From: Girardinichthys multiradiatus | Lineage: Eukaryota > Chordata > Actinopteri > Cyprinodontiformes > Goodeidae | Direction: 5' to 3' | Assembly (NCBI RefSeq): GCF_021462225.1 | Contig: NC_061817.1 | Location: forward strand, 14,437,204 to 14,501,203 | DNA length: 64,000 nt | In this document: positions 48,160 to 60,799 of the stretch, piece after piece | How positions within the stretch are numbered: the stretch's first letter is position 1 | Layout of the letters: each line of letters starts with the position of its first letter | Program-made: the position numbers and the translations under genes | The notes under the pieces: generated by a model | What the model saw: only the letters and a program-made list of their open reading frames with translations | Told to the model about the DNA's origin: nothing | Database searches by the model: none

Positions 48160-49050
48160 ATGTCCAAATCTGACGATCCTGCTGGTTCTTTGCAAGACCT
48201 CATATCGGGTCCTTTCCCTCCTGCCGCTGCTTCTGCTAGAAGAAGCTCCAGTCTAGCTTCGCAGCTCGTTACTCCCTCTCTTTCCTCCCAGCTCAGGGCG
48301 AGCGGAATAAATCCCGGGTCCGACCAATACGCTTCTCAGCTTGCTCAGCTTGCTCAGCTGGCTGATTTTCTATCCCATGATACCCCTCCGCTTCCACCTC
48401 CTCCGCCTCCTTCCTCGGAAAAACCCAACCCCCCTACCAAGAAATGCAGAGGCTGTTCCTCATCCACTCTAGCTTTGGCTATGTCTCTTCCCGGCCTGTT
48501 TTCAGGCGCACTCGCCTCTCTCTGAACCTCTTGCTGCCTCATCCTCTTCAACTACAGCTGTCCCCACTTCATTTATCTCATTGTTGGACTTACTTCAACG
48601 TTCCATCACATCACTCACTCAACACCTCATGGATTTCTCCGCAGAACATGCCACGTCAGCTGTCCATCTGCCCGCTGCCCTACCCGACGCTCAGTCTGCC
48701 ACTCAGCCTGCTGCTCAGCCTGCTGCCCGGGCTCCCCTCAGCTTTCACAATGGCTAATGCCCGGCCGGGCTCATTGTTAGATGAGACATATTTATTCCTT
48801 TTATTCCCCTTTTCTGAATTTTTTGTATTCTTTCTAAATTTTTTCTCCCACCCCTTCTTACATTCAGGCAGACCTTACGTCCCCTTTCACGCCAACATAT
48901 CACCCAGACTTTGTTCAAAAATCCTCCAGGGTCAAGCGATTACTTTAGTCTCTCTCATTCTACTTTCTCCTGAACTAGACCATCGCATCGCGACCTCAGA
49001 AGACGTCACAGCAGTCTTTAAATCCTCTATCCCCCCGCCTCTCCAAAGAT
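48160..49050 (+). pseudogene. Ngaro gag-like region, frame-broken
   Basis: The frame starting at 48,160 begins MSKSDDPAGSLQDL and has a proline tract (PPLPPPPPPSSEKPNPP) before ending at 48,525. The following 500 bases continue in other frames with Ser/Pro/Leu-rich sequence. The position between A1 and the RT fits a gag-like ORF1; no zinc knuckle was seen. Confidence 0.5.
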
Positions 49051-49193
49051 CTCCCCTTTGGAGAATTTGTGGCAGTTTTCTGCATTTTTAGGGATGTTAT
49101 TTGTTCTGTATTCCCAGATAGAAGAATCAAGCTGGACACATACTTGGCCCTCATCACAGATCTTACCTTAAATATGGACGCTCTCTTCTATCT

Positions 49194-50210
49194 ATGCTGT
49201 TTTCTTCACATTTGCAGCTTCTGCAAAGACGCCCACCCGAAGTCCGTTTGCCCCTGCCGTTCATCCCTCAGCAGGATTCGTCCTGGTTCCAGGCGTTAAT
49301 TTTTGGTTACTTTTTCACTCCTGTCATTATTCCCGAACTAGCTGCCCTCCTTCAGTCCCACCCAGACCGTCCTTTTGTCAATTTCCTCATCACAGGTCTC
49401 TCCCAAGACTTTTTCATTGGCGTCCCTCTCCTCCCCACTTCCTCATTCATTTGCGCAAACCTGCAGTCAGCTCTCCGTGAGCCAGAAGCTGTAGCTCAGC
49501 TTCTTAAAAAGGAGATTTCCAAAGGCTATATGATAGGTCCTTTTAAATCCCCTCCTTTCTCTTTCTTCCGTATTAGCCCCTTAGGAGTAGCAACCAGACA
49601 GTATTCAGGAAAAAAGCGCCTTATTATCAATCTTTCAGCTCCTCACTCCGGTCCTCTTTTCAATATTAATTCCATTATTCCCAAGCCCCCATTTTCCTTG
49701 TATTATTCTACGGTAGATCACGCCATATCGCTTATTAAAACTGCGGGGCGTGGAGCCTGGCTTGCTAAAGCAGACATTACCGACGCGTTTAAAATCATGC
49801 TGGTGCACCTCCTCAGCGTTAAATGGGACCGCCGTTTCTTTTTTGCAGTCAGGCTCACTGTCGGCTGCAGGAGTAGCCCCTGCCTCTTCAACAAGCTATC
49901 TGAGACTCTGTTGGATTCTCCTAAATGTTTGAAAACTCCCTTTCGTTCTCCATCTGCTAGATGACTTTCTTCTTATCAATCCTCCCTCCCCCAGCCCCTA
50001 CCTCCCTAAGCTGATCCAGTTATTTCAGCAAGTCGGTGTTCCCCTGTCTGAAGAGAAAATAGCAGGTCCAGCCAAGAAGCCTGAGTTCCTAGGCATCTCC
50101 CTAGATCCAGACGCCATGGTAGCTTCTCTGCTAGAAGATAAGCTGTCCTTTATTTGCGAAGTTTCTCAGTCATCTCCAAGCGTCAACTCCTGTCCCTCCT
50201 GGGTCATCTG
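49194..50210 (+). pseudogene. Ngaro reverse transcriptase, frame-broken
   Basis: Residues KKRLIINLSAPHSG, INSIIPKPPFSLYYSTVDHA, AWLAKADITDAFKIM (first catalytic Asp) and GCRSSPCLFNKLS are characteristic of DIRS-order RTs. After a frame change and an in-frame stop, the catalytic pair appears as HLLDDFLLINPPSP at 49,951-49,986, Leu replacing the usual Tyr of YxDD. It is followed by GVPLSEEKIAGP and KPEFLGISLDPDAM. At least two frame changes make it non-functional. Confidence 0.8.
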
Positions 50211-50825
50211 AATTTCGCAATGCGCATAATTCCCCGAGGTTGCTCCTTTATTTCTCGCCTTTTGGATCTGGCTAATGCTCGATTCGGTTTCTCTAGATGA
50301 AGGTTGCTGCTCTGACCTGTCTTTCTGGTCCTCTCTCCTGCAGAAATGGAACGGTATCTCTTTCTTTTACGATGACGTCGTCACGTCAGCAGATTCCATT
50401 CAGTTTTTCACGGACGCAGCTCCGTCCGTGGTTTTGGGGGATTTCCTCAGGGTGAATGGTTCGCTGGCATCTGGCCACCTTCTTTTCCTCAATTCGAATC
50501 ATCAGCCTTTTATGAAATCCTCATCACTATAGCTTGCTGCGTCTGGGGCAGCCAATGGAAAAGAAAACGCATAGCCGCTTTATGCGACAATGCAGCCGTA
50601 ATCGAAGTAATTAATAAAGGCCGCTCCTCTTCTAAGTCCATCATGCCCTTTATGCGCCGCATCACCTGGCAAGCCGTGACTCACAATTTTATCATTACTA
50701 CCCGCCATATTCCCGGTCATCATAACTCACTAACTGATGCTCTTTCTCGTTCAATATTCCAGGTTTGCCCTTCAGCCAATGTTCATCCAACACAGATACC
50801 ACCTCTCAAAGACTTGATACTCGAC
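50180..50825 (+). pseudogene. Ngaro RNase H region, frame-broken
   Basis: RQLLSLLGHLNFAMRIIPRG links RT to RNase H, followed after a stop by FFTDAAPSVVLGDFLRVNGS (first RNase H Asp) and, in another frame, DNAAVIEVINKGRSS, then TRHIPGHHNSLTDALSR, the typical end of DIRS-order RNase H. Broken by stops between these blocks. Confidence 0.75.
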
Positions 50826-51745
50826 TAAACTCATCCCTCATTCCTTTCCTCCAATCAGCCAATTATTATTGTAATTCAGGCTTAGCTCCCTCCACTCTCA
50901 GGTCTTATTGCTTTGCTTGGCAAATTTTTTCAAAATGTTGCCTCGCTCATAATGCTCCTCTTTACCCCGTCCGCATTCTCACTGTCTTAGCATTTATTAC
51001 TCATTGCTTTGATGTCCGACATTTCAAACTCCCTTACATCAAGAGTTTATTAGCCGGCATTAAATTTCTTTTCAAAAGGCCACTTTTTTTTAACCCTTTT
51101 TTTGAAGCCTTTTCTCAAATCATTCCATCACATTTTTACTCAAAGGTCAAAAGAATTGTAGCATTCCTCAGCCAGATTCCAGGAGACCTATCACTCTTTC
51201 CATTTTAAAATATCTCATCTTGGTGCTCCGTTCAGGCCCCTTTTCATCCTACCAAAAATTTCTTCTCTCCAGCGCCTAGCTTTTAGCTTTTTATGGCTTC
51301 CTCAGAATAGGGGAATTTACTACCCTATCAAGCTCATTCGATCCTGCTAGAGACCTAACAATTCTATCCCGATCATTTTAAAATTTATCTTAAAGATTCC
51401 AAAGGAAAAGGTCCTTGCTTCATCTTCATTGCTCGTTTAAATGGTCCATTCTGCCCTTTTCATGCCATGTTTAAATTCGCTATCAACACCACAAACTCTT
51501 TCCAACCTGCTTGCCCCTCTTCCTTACTCCTGAAGGAGTTCCCATGATTGCTTCCTGGTTCCTCAACCATCTGAGACTAATAGTTCAATGCATCCTTCCT
51601 CCAAGTTAGTTCTTAGGTCACTCATTTCATATCAGGGTGGCCACTACAGCCGCCTCACAAGGAGTTTTGACAGCTTCGCTCCAACAACTCGGCCGGTGGT
51701 CCTCCGCAGCATTCTCTTCGTACGTCCGTCCTGACCTCTAATCTG
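50826..51745 (+). pseudogene. Ngaro tyrosine recombinase, mutated
   Basis: The N-terminal core-binding part is open (NYYCNSGLAPSTLRSYCFAW, LTVLAFITHCFDVRHF). After frame changes the catalytic part shows FYGFLRIGEFT (first Arg, codon 51,304-51,306), GHSFHIRVATTAA (HxxR box at 51,619-51,630) and LGRWSSAAFSSYVR (nucleophile Tyr, codon 51,721-51,723). In the HxxR box the Arg position carries His, so even apart from frame breaks the enzyme would be inactive. Confidence 0.75.
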
Positions 51746-52893
51746 TCTTATCTGCACAACGATATATCAGTTCTTAGGTAAGAACTCTCACATTTACTGG
51801 TGGTGGTCGGCCTTATCCAATCCTTTCCTCTATCTAGATCAATCATTAACCTTTCTTCATTATTCCTGGTTCTCACATCTAACCACTTAAACCTGAATGT
51901 TTTCTTCTCTCATTCCAATTCAATTACCAAGTTTTTTAGACAGTTTCCATTTCTTTGCTTTCTTTCTTTCAGACGCACCTAGATCTTCACCACTGGCAGG
52001 CATATCCAACCAAGCCTCGACATGCTCCTCATTCAGCCTTGTCAGGCTCACTCATGACATTAGCAGGCGTTTCTGAACATCTCAATCCTACGCCTTGTCA
52101 GACACTCATCTAGCCACCTTGATGCCCGGTCAGGTGCAGCCTCATCTTTGTCTGACCTGTCACCGGACATCCACGCCTCTTCAGGCATAACTCAGGTAAG
52201 CCCATTCGGGCCTAATCCATTAAAATTTTTTTTGGTCTGAGTTTTCACTCCCCACTCATCTCAGATCATTCATAACTAATTTATTTTTCTTTCAGTACAG
52301 CCTCAGCTTGGCCTCGGCCCTAATCATAATCCTAAAATGTTTATTCAAACCCACCTCATCCTCAGCGTTTACATCTTCCTCCGGGGTCCGAGCGCCAAAG
52401 AAATAATCTTTCATTAATAAACTCTTTAACCGTCATCTTGTTGTTTCTTCGTTATGTGAGTCTTTCCAGGTTGAAATGGAGTTTAAACGAACATTCAACA
52501 CGGAAGACTCACCACCCCGCCACGTCCAATCACTCCTCACTGGCTGCTCCAATCAACGGCAGGCCCGCACTTCTCCTCGGCTAATCATCTCCTAGGGCAT
52601 CACTTTTAAAGACCTTCTGTAAGACACCGCTCTTCTGCTGAGCTTCGACCCTCCTGCACCCCTTCTCCACCCTAGGCTCCCAACTCCTTCCATACCATGG
52701 CCTACCCCACCACCACGATGGGATTCCAAGGGGGGAAGACATACTTAATCATAATCCTAAGATGTTTATTCAAATCCACTTCATCCTCAGCCTTTATGTC
52801 TTGCTCAGGGGTCCGAGCGCCAAAGAAATAATCTTCCATTAAACGGTCATCTTGTTGTTTCTCCATTATGTGAGTCTTTCCAGGTTGAAATGA

Positions 52894-55849
52894 CTTTATT
52901 AGCAATTTGGATAGCTTTTTGTAGCTGTTTTGCTTAGGGGAAACCCCCCTCAAATTTAAAGAGTTGTAGCATCCCTACACATTTAAGCAAGATTGCAGAG
53001 TAGTTGGAGAGAGGTTTATTTTCCCTTTTTGTCAAGATGGGTTGCTCCAAAATTATGTTTCTGATTGTCCTGTGATGCAGGGGACCTGTACCAGAATCTG
53101 TACTGGTGAGCCAATGGTACACGTTTTTTTGAAAGAAATTAAATGGCTGATGCCTTCAAAACTTGCTGTGGCCATACATGTATATATTTTAGCTTTTTAT
53201 ATAGAATTTTAAATCATAAAGAAGCAATACATACAAACATAAACACCCAGTGGTTGTTTTCATTAAACTTCTGAAGTTTTATTTTCATTAAACTCCCCAA
53301 ATTATTATGACATTCATGATGTTAATGAGTGCATGTCCAATGTCTCTGACCAGAACCATCAGTGGTTGTTTCAGAGAAACAAAAGGTCTGCTGCTGTGTG
53401 TTTATAAGTGGTAGGGAGGACTCTTTGTAGGTCATTATGCAATAGCACAGGAATGAAAACAATTGCATGACTCATGTCACACATCTAAAAGCAAAGGAGC
53501 TGACCAAAGGCCAAAGCTTTCTCTGTCTATTCACTTCAGAAAAGGAGAAGCGAATGTTTCAATGAATGCTGCAATATTTAGTCCAACTAAAATGAATAAA
53601 TATTTTCAGATTTCTCCACATTATTCAGAAAAATCCTGAGACCAGCTTCCGCACCCAACACGTTGCAACACCACAACCCCATTGACCCTGCTTTGACCCA
53701 GAGGCTGAATCACATCGCTTCTTTTGCTTGCCATGACAACTGACATAAACATTTCAGACAAATACGTTGTGACTGAGGCTATTTACCCATTGTATCTCTG
53801 TTGTTGCCAAGTACTGATGCCGTGAGTGAGTGGCAGCAGCTGGAAAGCTCATTGGAGCCAACAGACAGGTTGGGGCGTGCTTCAGGATGCTTGGGATTCT
53901 CTATTATTACCCAGATGTTGCCTGAAGAGACTTTGTTCTCTTATGATCAGTGACAATCTGCACTATCAAAACAAAAAGGCACACAATCGGTAATAATATT
54001 GATTATTTAAAATCATTTTAGCTACTCAAAACATTTGGTCACATTCACAAGGAAAGAGCTGTTTAATGTTCATTGGAGAAATGAAGAGCAGAACAAAATA
54101 CTTCCCTTAATGCTTAAAATTATTTAACCTAAATCCAGCGTACAGTGAAGAAAATTATGTATATGCTGATAACTTCTAGGAGGCTCAGACTTGTTTTACG
54201 GTATGAACCAGAACTGGATTTGGGGGCCCACTCCTAATTAAGCCTGTCACCAACCAGTCACCATAGCAACCTTGGTATCTCTTTTAACTTGTTTAATCCT
54301 TTAACTCAAATTGTTCTATAGTTAATTAGTGAGGCCAACTTCTGAGGGAAGGTTTTATAATGAAATTAATTAAATCAATCTCACTATAAATTACTTAACA
54401 AACTAATAGCACTCGAGACAAGGTACTTTAGAATGAGACGACAGTAAATAGTTTGGTTTTTGTTTGACTTATTCATTTAGTCTTTAGTAAATTGATAATT
54501 CTTGTTCAGATTGATCAAAATGTAACTGTCAAACTATAAAGGTTTTCCTTTTCCATTGTCATTTTTTGCCTAACTTTTTCCATCTCTTTCCCATAAACAA
54601 GACATTTCATGGCCACAAATGTTCCCCGGTAGACAGAGCCATTCAGTACCCAAAGAAGTCAGGTCCGAATGGATCCATGCTGCAAAGGTATTAAATAGCA
54701 AAGGAGTTAACTGACCAACACAAATGATCCCTTACAACTAGTAAATTTGTCAAGTTGTTTAAATCTCATCAAATGTAAATTTTAGACATAAAATAATTGT
54801 TAAACTTTTAAATAAATAACTACTTTGAATGGTCAAAGATAATCTGAAAGGGAAGGCTTAGTCGCGATAAACTAGTTTAACTATGGGATCTACTGCTTAT
54901 TATGTGCGAGGAATTCAAGCATTCTTGGATGCCACTTACAGAGATGTTAACAAGTCATTCTTCTGGAGTCCAAGTGATGCCTCAAGTGTCTAATAACTGA
55001 AATAAAGATTTTCTCATTAAATGCCTGGCATCTAGTCTGGCAGTAGGTTAGAAATTCACATCCTGTACTGATTATCTTTAGGCCTAGTTTAACACATAAG
55101 CATTTAAAAATTATCTTTCAATCTATTAAAAATGCATTCAATACACAAAAAAGTGTTAAAAGTTCCAATAAATAGCGTTGAAAGCTGACAAAGCCATACC
55201 CCATTAGACATATAAAAATACATATATGTATAAAAAATAGAAATATCTTAACAGGTGTCCATGTTGAACTTTTAAAGGAATCAAACAAAGAGTTTTTATT
55301 ATTAATTTAGGAACCGTGTTCTAAGTACTCGAACTCGTCGTCTTCCGCTTCATCCGGGACCGAGTTGCAGGGTCAGCAGACTCAGTAGAGACACCCAAAC
55401 ATCCCTCTCCTCAGAGAGAGATGTTCTAAGTTTTCATTTAAAACCCTTGTTGTTAAGCTGAAACAATAAATATGCTCCAGGCTGTGCTACAAATTGAGGT
55501 GCAGTGTGGTCACTAAAGTAGATACATTTCTTAAAAAGCAGAGCCTTCATTTAAACTGTTCTTTTATTTTCAGAAACAGGAAGTGTTTTTGATTGTAATG
55601 ATGCTGCTGGCATAACAACAAGAAAATATGATGCAGGAGAGACCACGAATATGAAGCTACAGCTAACATGAACAGATTGTTACAAACCATTAATAGCCTT
55701 CACCACGACAATATCAAAGGCTAATAAATCAAAAGCACCCATTCACAGTAAAATATGATCAGTAGTGCCTGAGCTATCAGGGCTGCTATTTGTAGCAACT
55801 CCAGTCTGCCGAAAAGGCAATGGCACAAAGCTGTGGCTTGGTGCACTTA
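52894..55849. other. Gene-free stretch right of the Ngaro element
   Basis: About 3 kb of AT-rich sequence. No exon or RNA gene found. A short GC-richer block at 55,330-55,420 (gtcgtcttccgcttcatccg) resembles a motif common in teleost intergenic repeats, but its family was not established. Confidence 0.45.
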
Positions 55850-56345
55850 ATTATTTATACCCCTGCCAGATTTAGGTTTAATCTTTTAATTTGACCAACA
55901 TGTTTCTTCTGACTGAAAGTAATATTAACATTTTGAAGGGATCCAGCCAGTGTCCTGATAGGAAATCTGTGCCAGGAGCTAAAGATGAGGGTGATGGCAA
56001 GGAGGCCTTCCAACCTTACAAGACTTAAAGTCAACAGTGATAAATCATCAGAAATACCAGTGGAAAGTCCATATCAGAATTGCTATAATACCGATACAGA
56101 TTTTTCAATTGGTTATTGGGAAGGGTATAAATAATTTTCCACCTGCCATTTTTGGTTAAAATATAAATTATATAAACCAGATTGATGATCTTTTTCATAA
56201 TTGCCACTCGGTTCTGTCATCCTTTGAGCGATGATAGAACCTTGTCATTGTTTCTGATAAGAAACAATGACAATAATTGGTGGAATGACCATAATTAACA
56301 TCTGCCAGGGATATGAATACATTTCGGCCTAACTGTAACTCAGAG
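55850..56345. mobile_element. Tc1-like relic, internally deleted
   Basis: Inverted end-like sequences ttatttatacccctgcc (left) and gggtataaataattttcc (about 56,122) with ccagccagtgtcctgatagg between; a further tail-like gatatgaatacatttcgg follows at about 56,311. No frame. Confidence 0.5.
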
Positions 56346-56639
56346 GCTTGATCAGCGGTTGCATGTATTTAAAGAATGTATATGTCTGCGTATTATAACT
56401 TTCAAGTAGCACATTATACCTAATTACAAAAAAATAAAACTGTTATTTTACAGGGCTGCAGGGATCACCTGAGAACATCCTTACTGGTATCAAACCTGTT
56501 CCAGTTTAAAAAGCGCAGCTTCTGCTGGATAACGACCTGTTTTCCAGATACTGATAACAAATCTGTCTGATAATTATTTCCTTGTTACGCACTGAGAACA
56601 TAGAGTGAGAAACTGCTCTTCAAGCCGAGCTTAAAAGGT

Positions 56640-57060
56640 GTCTTACCGCTCATCTCTTCTCGCTATGTGGATCAGACCAGGTTAAAGGCAGAGAAATCAG
56701 GTCCACATTCCGCTTTTAGCTCCAAATACGAGTCGCGCGTGAAACGGGGAAGTGAGATCAGTGAGTGGGCGCCTCCTGAGAGTGGGGAGATGCGGATCGC
56801 ACAGGCGGGTTTTCCTTTACGCGCACACACTTCCACCGTTTTGCGCACCGCGCTCCTGCTCCATCTATCTCTGCAAAACCAATAACCCACAGGTGGGAAA
56901 ATGTATCAACCCGCCACCACAGTTCCAGGGTCTGAACTTTGCACGGAGGGTTCGACGGGTGGGAAGTGACTTTGTATTCAGCGTCCGCCAGCGCAAGATG
57001 GCGCTTTGGACTCATCCATGTCCTTACAGAAAGTCGTAGCAGCTCTGTGTTATTATACTA
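56640..57060. promoter_or_regulatory. GC/CpG-rich promoter-like patch
   Basis: An abrupt rise in CpG in an otherwise AT-rich 8-kb stretch (gagtcgcgcgtgaaac, tttacgcgcacacac, ttttgcgcaccgcgctcc). At 56,992-57,004 is gcaagatggcgct, matching the core of a YY1-type initiator motif on the plus strand. It could be the promoter or first noncoding exon of card10 (minus strand) or of an unseen gene to the right. No clear coding exon was found in it. Confidence 0.45.
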
Positions 57061-57244
57061 AATGTCCGATACATTGTGCTTCCTTCGCTGAGGCTTTAAA
57101 GTTAAACTGTTAGTTTCACCATGAAACCAACGTCTTACATAAATATCCCCCAAGCCAATGACTCATTAAGGCTGTGACTCAGCTTCTGGAGTACATAAGA
57201 TCCTACCATGACAACCTGACGAAAACAGGTGATTTGTACAGTCT

Positions 57245-57545
57245 AAAAGTAGCCTAAAATATTTATATACTTTGATCTAAACCATTCTATTGTAATACTG
57301 GATTTATATTTAGGGTTGTTGTCTTGCTGGAAGGTAAACCTCCTCCCAGTCTCGTCTGTCGCTGTTTTACAGGTTTTCTTCAAGGATTGAGCTGTATTTA
57401 GCTCCATCCATCTCCACAGCATGATGCTGCCACCGTAGGGACAATTATGTGTTCCAGGAGATGTGCAGTGGTGGTTTTTGGCATTTTGTATCATTTTCCA
57501 TGTAGGTTTAAAAGTTTTTGCATTTATTCTTTGTATTACACATTT
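57245..57545 (-). mobile_element. Tc1/mariner relic (family A)
   Basis: Plus strand shows ttgatctaaaccattctatt, gggttgttgtcttgctggaa, gctccatccatctccacagc and atgatgctgccaccgtaggg, the minus-strand transposase part of family A. Both termini are missing. Confidence 0.7.
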
Positions 57546-60500
57546 ACTGCCACTTTCAACTGTATTTATACATGACACTCAGGAGGACTCAAAAGTCAAA
57601 GGAATTTATATATTACAGTTTTATTTAGGAAATTGCAAGATAGAAAAACTAAATTAGGGGTCTTAGCATAAAACTGCAAAACATGATAGTGTCACCTGCT
57701 TGCAGGCTTAGTGCAGTTATGTTTTCTATACGTTTACTTTCCAACAAATTCTCTCTGTCTGTATGCAAACAATGCTATCTTCTTAGTCATGAAACATATC
57801 CTGATGCCAAGAAATAAAACCTGACATTCTGATATCTGCTTTAATGATGGCTTTTATTTAAATCCAACAGGTTTTCAGTGTGGCACAAAAGGAAAAGAAG
57901 CAGGTCTGGTTGATGTAAGGGAGAAAAGGAAGAGTATTCTCTTTGATTTACAATATATTGAATTAATAAGATAACCGATTTATTACCCAAGGAGGAGACA
58001 CATTGCTAAAGACATAGACAGGCAACCTTGAAAAATAGATCAATGGGTATGATAGAAAAAGAGCCCCTATAAAAAATGTTTGTTACAAGTGAAAACATAC
58101 ATTTTATCAAGGTTGCATAAGTTTTTTTTATTTTTATTATTACACTGGCAAAACATTCAGAATCATGACTCTCTTATTCTAGCTCCCCATATTCAGTTAG
58201 TTGTTTGACTTTGTAGATAAATAATATTTCACTGCTGACATTTGTGACCTTTTAATGTCTTTCTTAAAACAAATGACATTAAAGGCACACTTTTTCAGTT
58301 GAACTGGGTAAAAAACTGAATTACTCAATGCAGAGAAAATCACTGACGCAATAACCTGTTAATTTCCTTTCCATTTCTAAAAATAATGGCAAGTCTAATG
58401 AAGCCATTGAGTCTGAGGTTAAAAGAGAGGGCTCACAAACACTGAAAGGTTATTTTGGATTTTTTGAACTCCGGTTTTGTGAAGTGATCCAGTTTGGTTC
58501 CTTTACCTGTAAGATGTAATATCAGCGTATGCTAGTTAAAAAATAAGTACTTCCTTGTAGTGGTAAAATCTAACTTGCTAAGCCAATATATGCTATATTA
58601 TTCTACCTGATCAACTGATTTATATGATCAGTAGATCATGAGACCATCAGCATCATTATCAAACAACAATGATACCTGGAAAAAACAGGAACATATCTTT
58701 GATGCTGCAGCACAACCAACAGACTGGTTTCTTGATTCAACCAGCAGGCTCAATCAAAGCAGAATTACTTAGAAACACATAGAAACACGGACCTTCTTCA
58801 GCTAAGAAAACCTCACCAAACACAACAACAGTGTTGTGAAGCTGTACACTGCTAATATCTGGTAACATGGCTTTGTGTGGGCTGCAGTTGTCAGCAATGT
58901 GCCATGTAGTAAAAGGTCCTGGGCACAAATCCCATCCTGGATTTCTTCTATAAGGAGATTGACAAGAACATTTCAACAGTCGTTGATGGTATGGGGGTGC
59001 ATGTCAGTTACACAAGAAGGTCGAAGTCTTTAACTCTAATTTAAATGCACAGATGGACACAAACATTTTGTCATCCATATATATCCTTCTATCACTCGAA
59101 ATCATGTTTGGTGATGCCGAAGCTTTTTCAGGAATAGTAATGCATCGACCCACCCTGTAAAGAGCGCTAAAATGTTGTATTTTTTTAGACAAGGTAGGTC
59201 AACTCAAGGACATGACGACCAAGCTGTTTGGTTCTCGATCTGATTTAAATCTACTGGGAAATTGAAAAGAATCCCGTGTGATAAGATTATCCTACTAGGA
59301 TGATCTGTCAGCTACTATGTGAGAATATCGGAACCTGAATTATGAAGAACAATTCTGAAGATCATGCTTTAAGTTGACATGAAAACCAGAGGAGGTGCAA
59401 ATTGGAGCTTTTTACTGGTTCACAATTCAAATGTTTTCTCCCTAAGATTGAGTGATTTCATACTTTTTAGACATTTTTTTGCATATGTTTTACAAAACCA
59501 GAATCTTCACCTGTTAAAATAATATAACTAATGGTAAAACTGAGAGACTGAACATCAAGCAGGGGCAGTGATTCCATGTTTCTCTGACACAGCTTGTAAT
59601 TCATATTAGTTCCTGCAGCTGACAGGCTGTGACATGACATGTCTTTCAGTTATAGTGTAGAGCCAGAAAGGAAATAGATAAATGCCCACAGAAGAATTCA
59701 CCCTTTCCTTGGAATGTTAATGGGAAGCATTAGGTTGGTCTCTGTCTCTGGGCCTCTTCTCATCAGAATAAGACAGGGGCTCATATTTGGGTGTTAGTGG
59801 TATTGCTGAAAGACAGAGTGGGTTAATCATCATGCACTCACCTATCCATACTGAAAGCTAGATGACACCTGGCTGGTTGTTAGGGTAGAAATAAAAAAAT
59901 AAATCATATGTGTTGTGGTGATTTTTTCCCCTCATTGTCTTCAGATGTTAAATGCACATTATTATATGAGACTAAGTTCAAAAGGGATTTTGAAGGAGTG
60001 GTTCTGTCGCAATTAAAGTTCTGCAGTTTTGCAAAATCATTGCTGCAGAAGTGTTTGTCCAATGCTCCCATCCAACTTAAACATATAAACGCAAGCATTT
60101 TTCCATAGTTATTGACGATGCAGAGCGGCATGTATAGTAAAGCAGCATCGCCTTAAAACAATTGTCCAACAATATTTGTAAAAGTGTGTTAAAATCTCAA
60201 TTTGTGAAGATCTACCAGTCGGTCTTCTCACTAATTTTAAAACTTTCTGAAAAGGTTGTAACATGGATTTCAGCTCAGTTTCCTCATTGGTCACGCATTT
60301 AAACAGGACTCAAAAGTCAGAATTTGGGCCCATGTCTCTCTGATCCTTGTGTGCTTCTGCTCTGTGTTCTTCCTCCTTTTGTCCTTCCCTCTCAAGGCCA
60401 ACTGTCAGTCGTTAACTTTTGTCTGCAGGCAGGGCGGTTCAGCCTCCAGCAGTGTCTGTGGAGGGGAGTAGGTTGGGGATGAGCATTCCTGCTTCCGTCT

Positions 60501-60799
60501 CTGCGGTTACGGCGACAAAGAGAAGCTATTGAAATCAGCCCTATGTCACATGGTTTACTCATGCTGGAATGTTGGATTTCTTGACAGAAAAAGTCCAATG
60601 TCCAGAAATCAATTAGTTTTATATGAGCTTACAGTTGTAGCTTTATCAATGATCCATTTTTTATTGAAACAGCCAGTAAACCAGTAATGCTATTCTTATT
60701 ATTTTGAAAGTGCTACCCACACATGTGTAGCGTACTGTAAACAGTGCCCTGCACATCCACTGGCACCCCAGTAGAGATATGAAAAGAAGCCTTAAATTA
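57546..60799. other. Gene-free stretch
   Basis: About 3.2 kb, AT-rich. A weak SINE-like B-box (aaggtcctgggcacaaatcc) occurs at about 58,912-58,931, too decayed to define limits. No gene recognised. Confidence 0.45.

Larger units (their letters stand above)
47981..52893 (+). mobile_element. Ngaro-type (DIRS order) tyrosine-recombinase retrotransposon
   Basis: A 4.9-kb element with split direct repeats: A1 47,981-48,154; B1 about 52,321-52,478; A2 52,474-52,648; B2 about 52,746-52,893. A1/A2 and B1/B2 match with roughly one difference in ten by eye. Between them, on the plus strand, are a gag-like frame, a DIRS-type reverse transcriptase, an RNase H and a tyrosine recombinase. There is no integrase-style target duplication, as expected for recombinase-based insertion. 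The A-(coding)-B-A-B arrangement separates Ngaro/PAT from DIRS1, which has inverted repeats. The coding part is broken by frameshifts and stops, so the copy is inactive. It lies upstream of the card10 coding exons. Confidence 0.88.

Noticed and set aside
48444..49091. Long plus-strand frame (MQRLFLIHSSFGYVSSR...) as an independent gene
   Set aside because: It lies inside the Ngaro element in an alternative frame of the gag-like region, with no family similarity.
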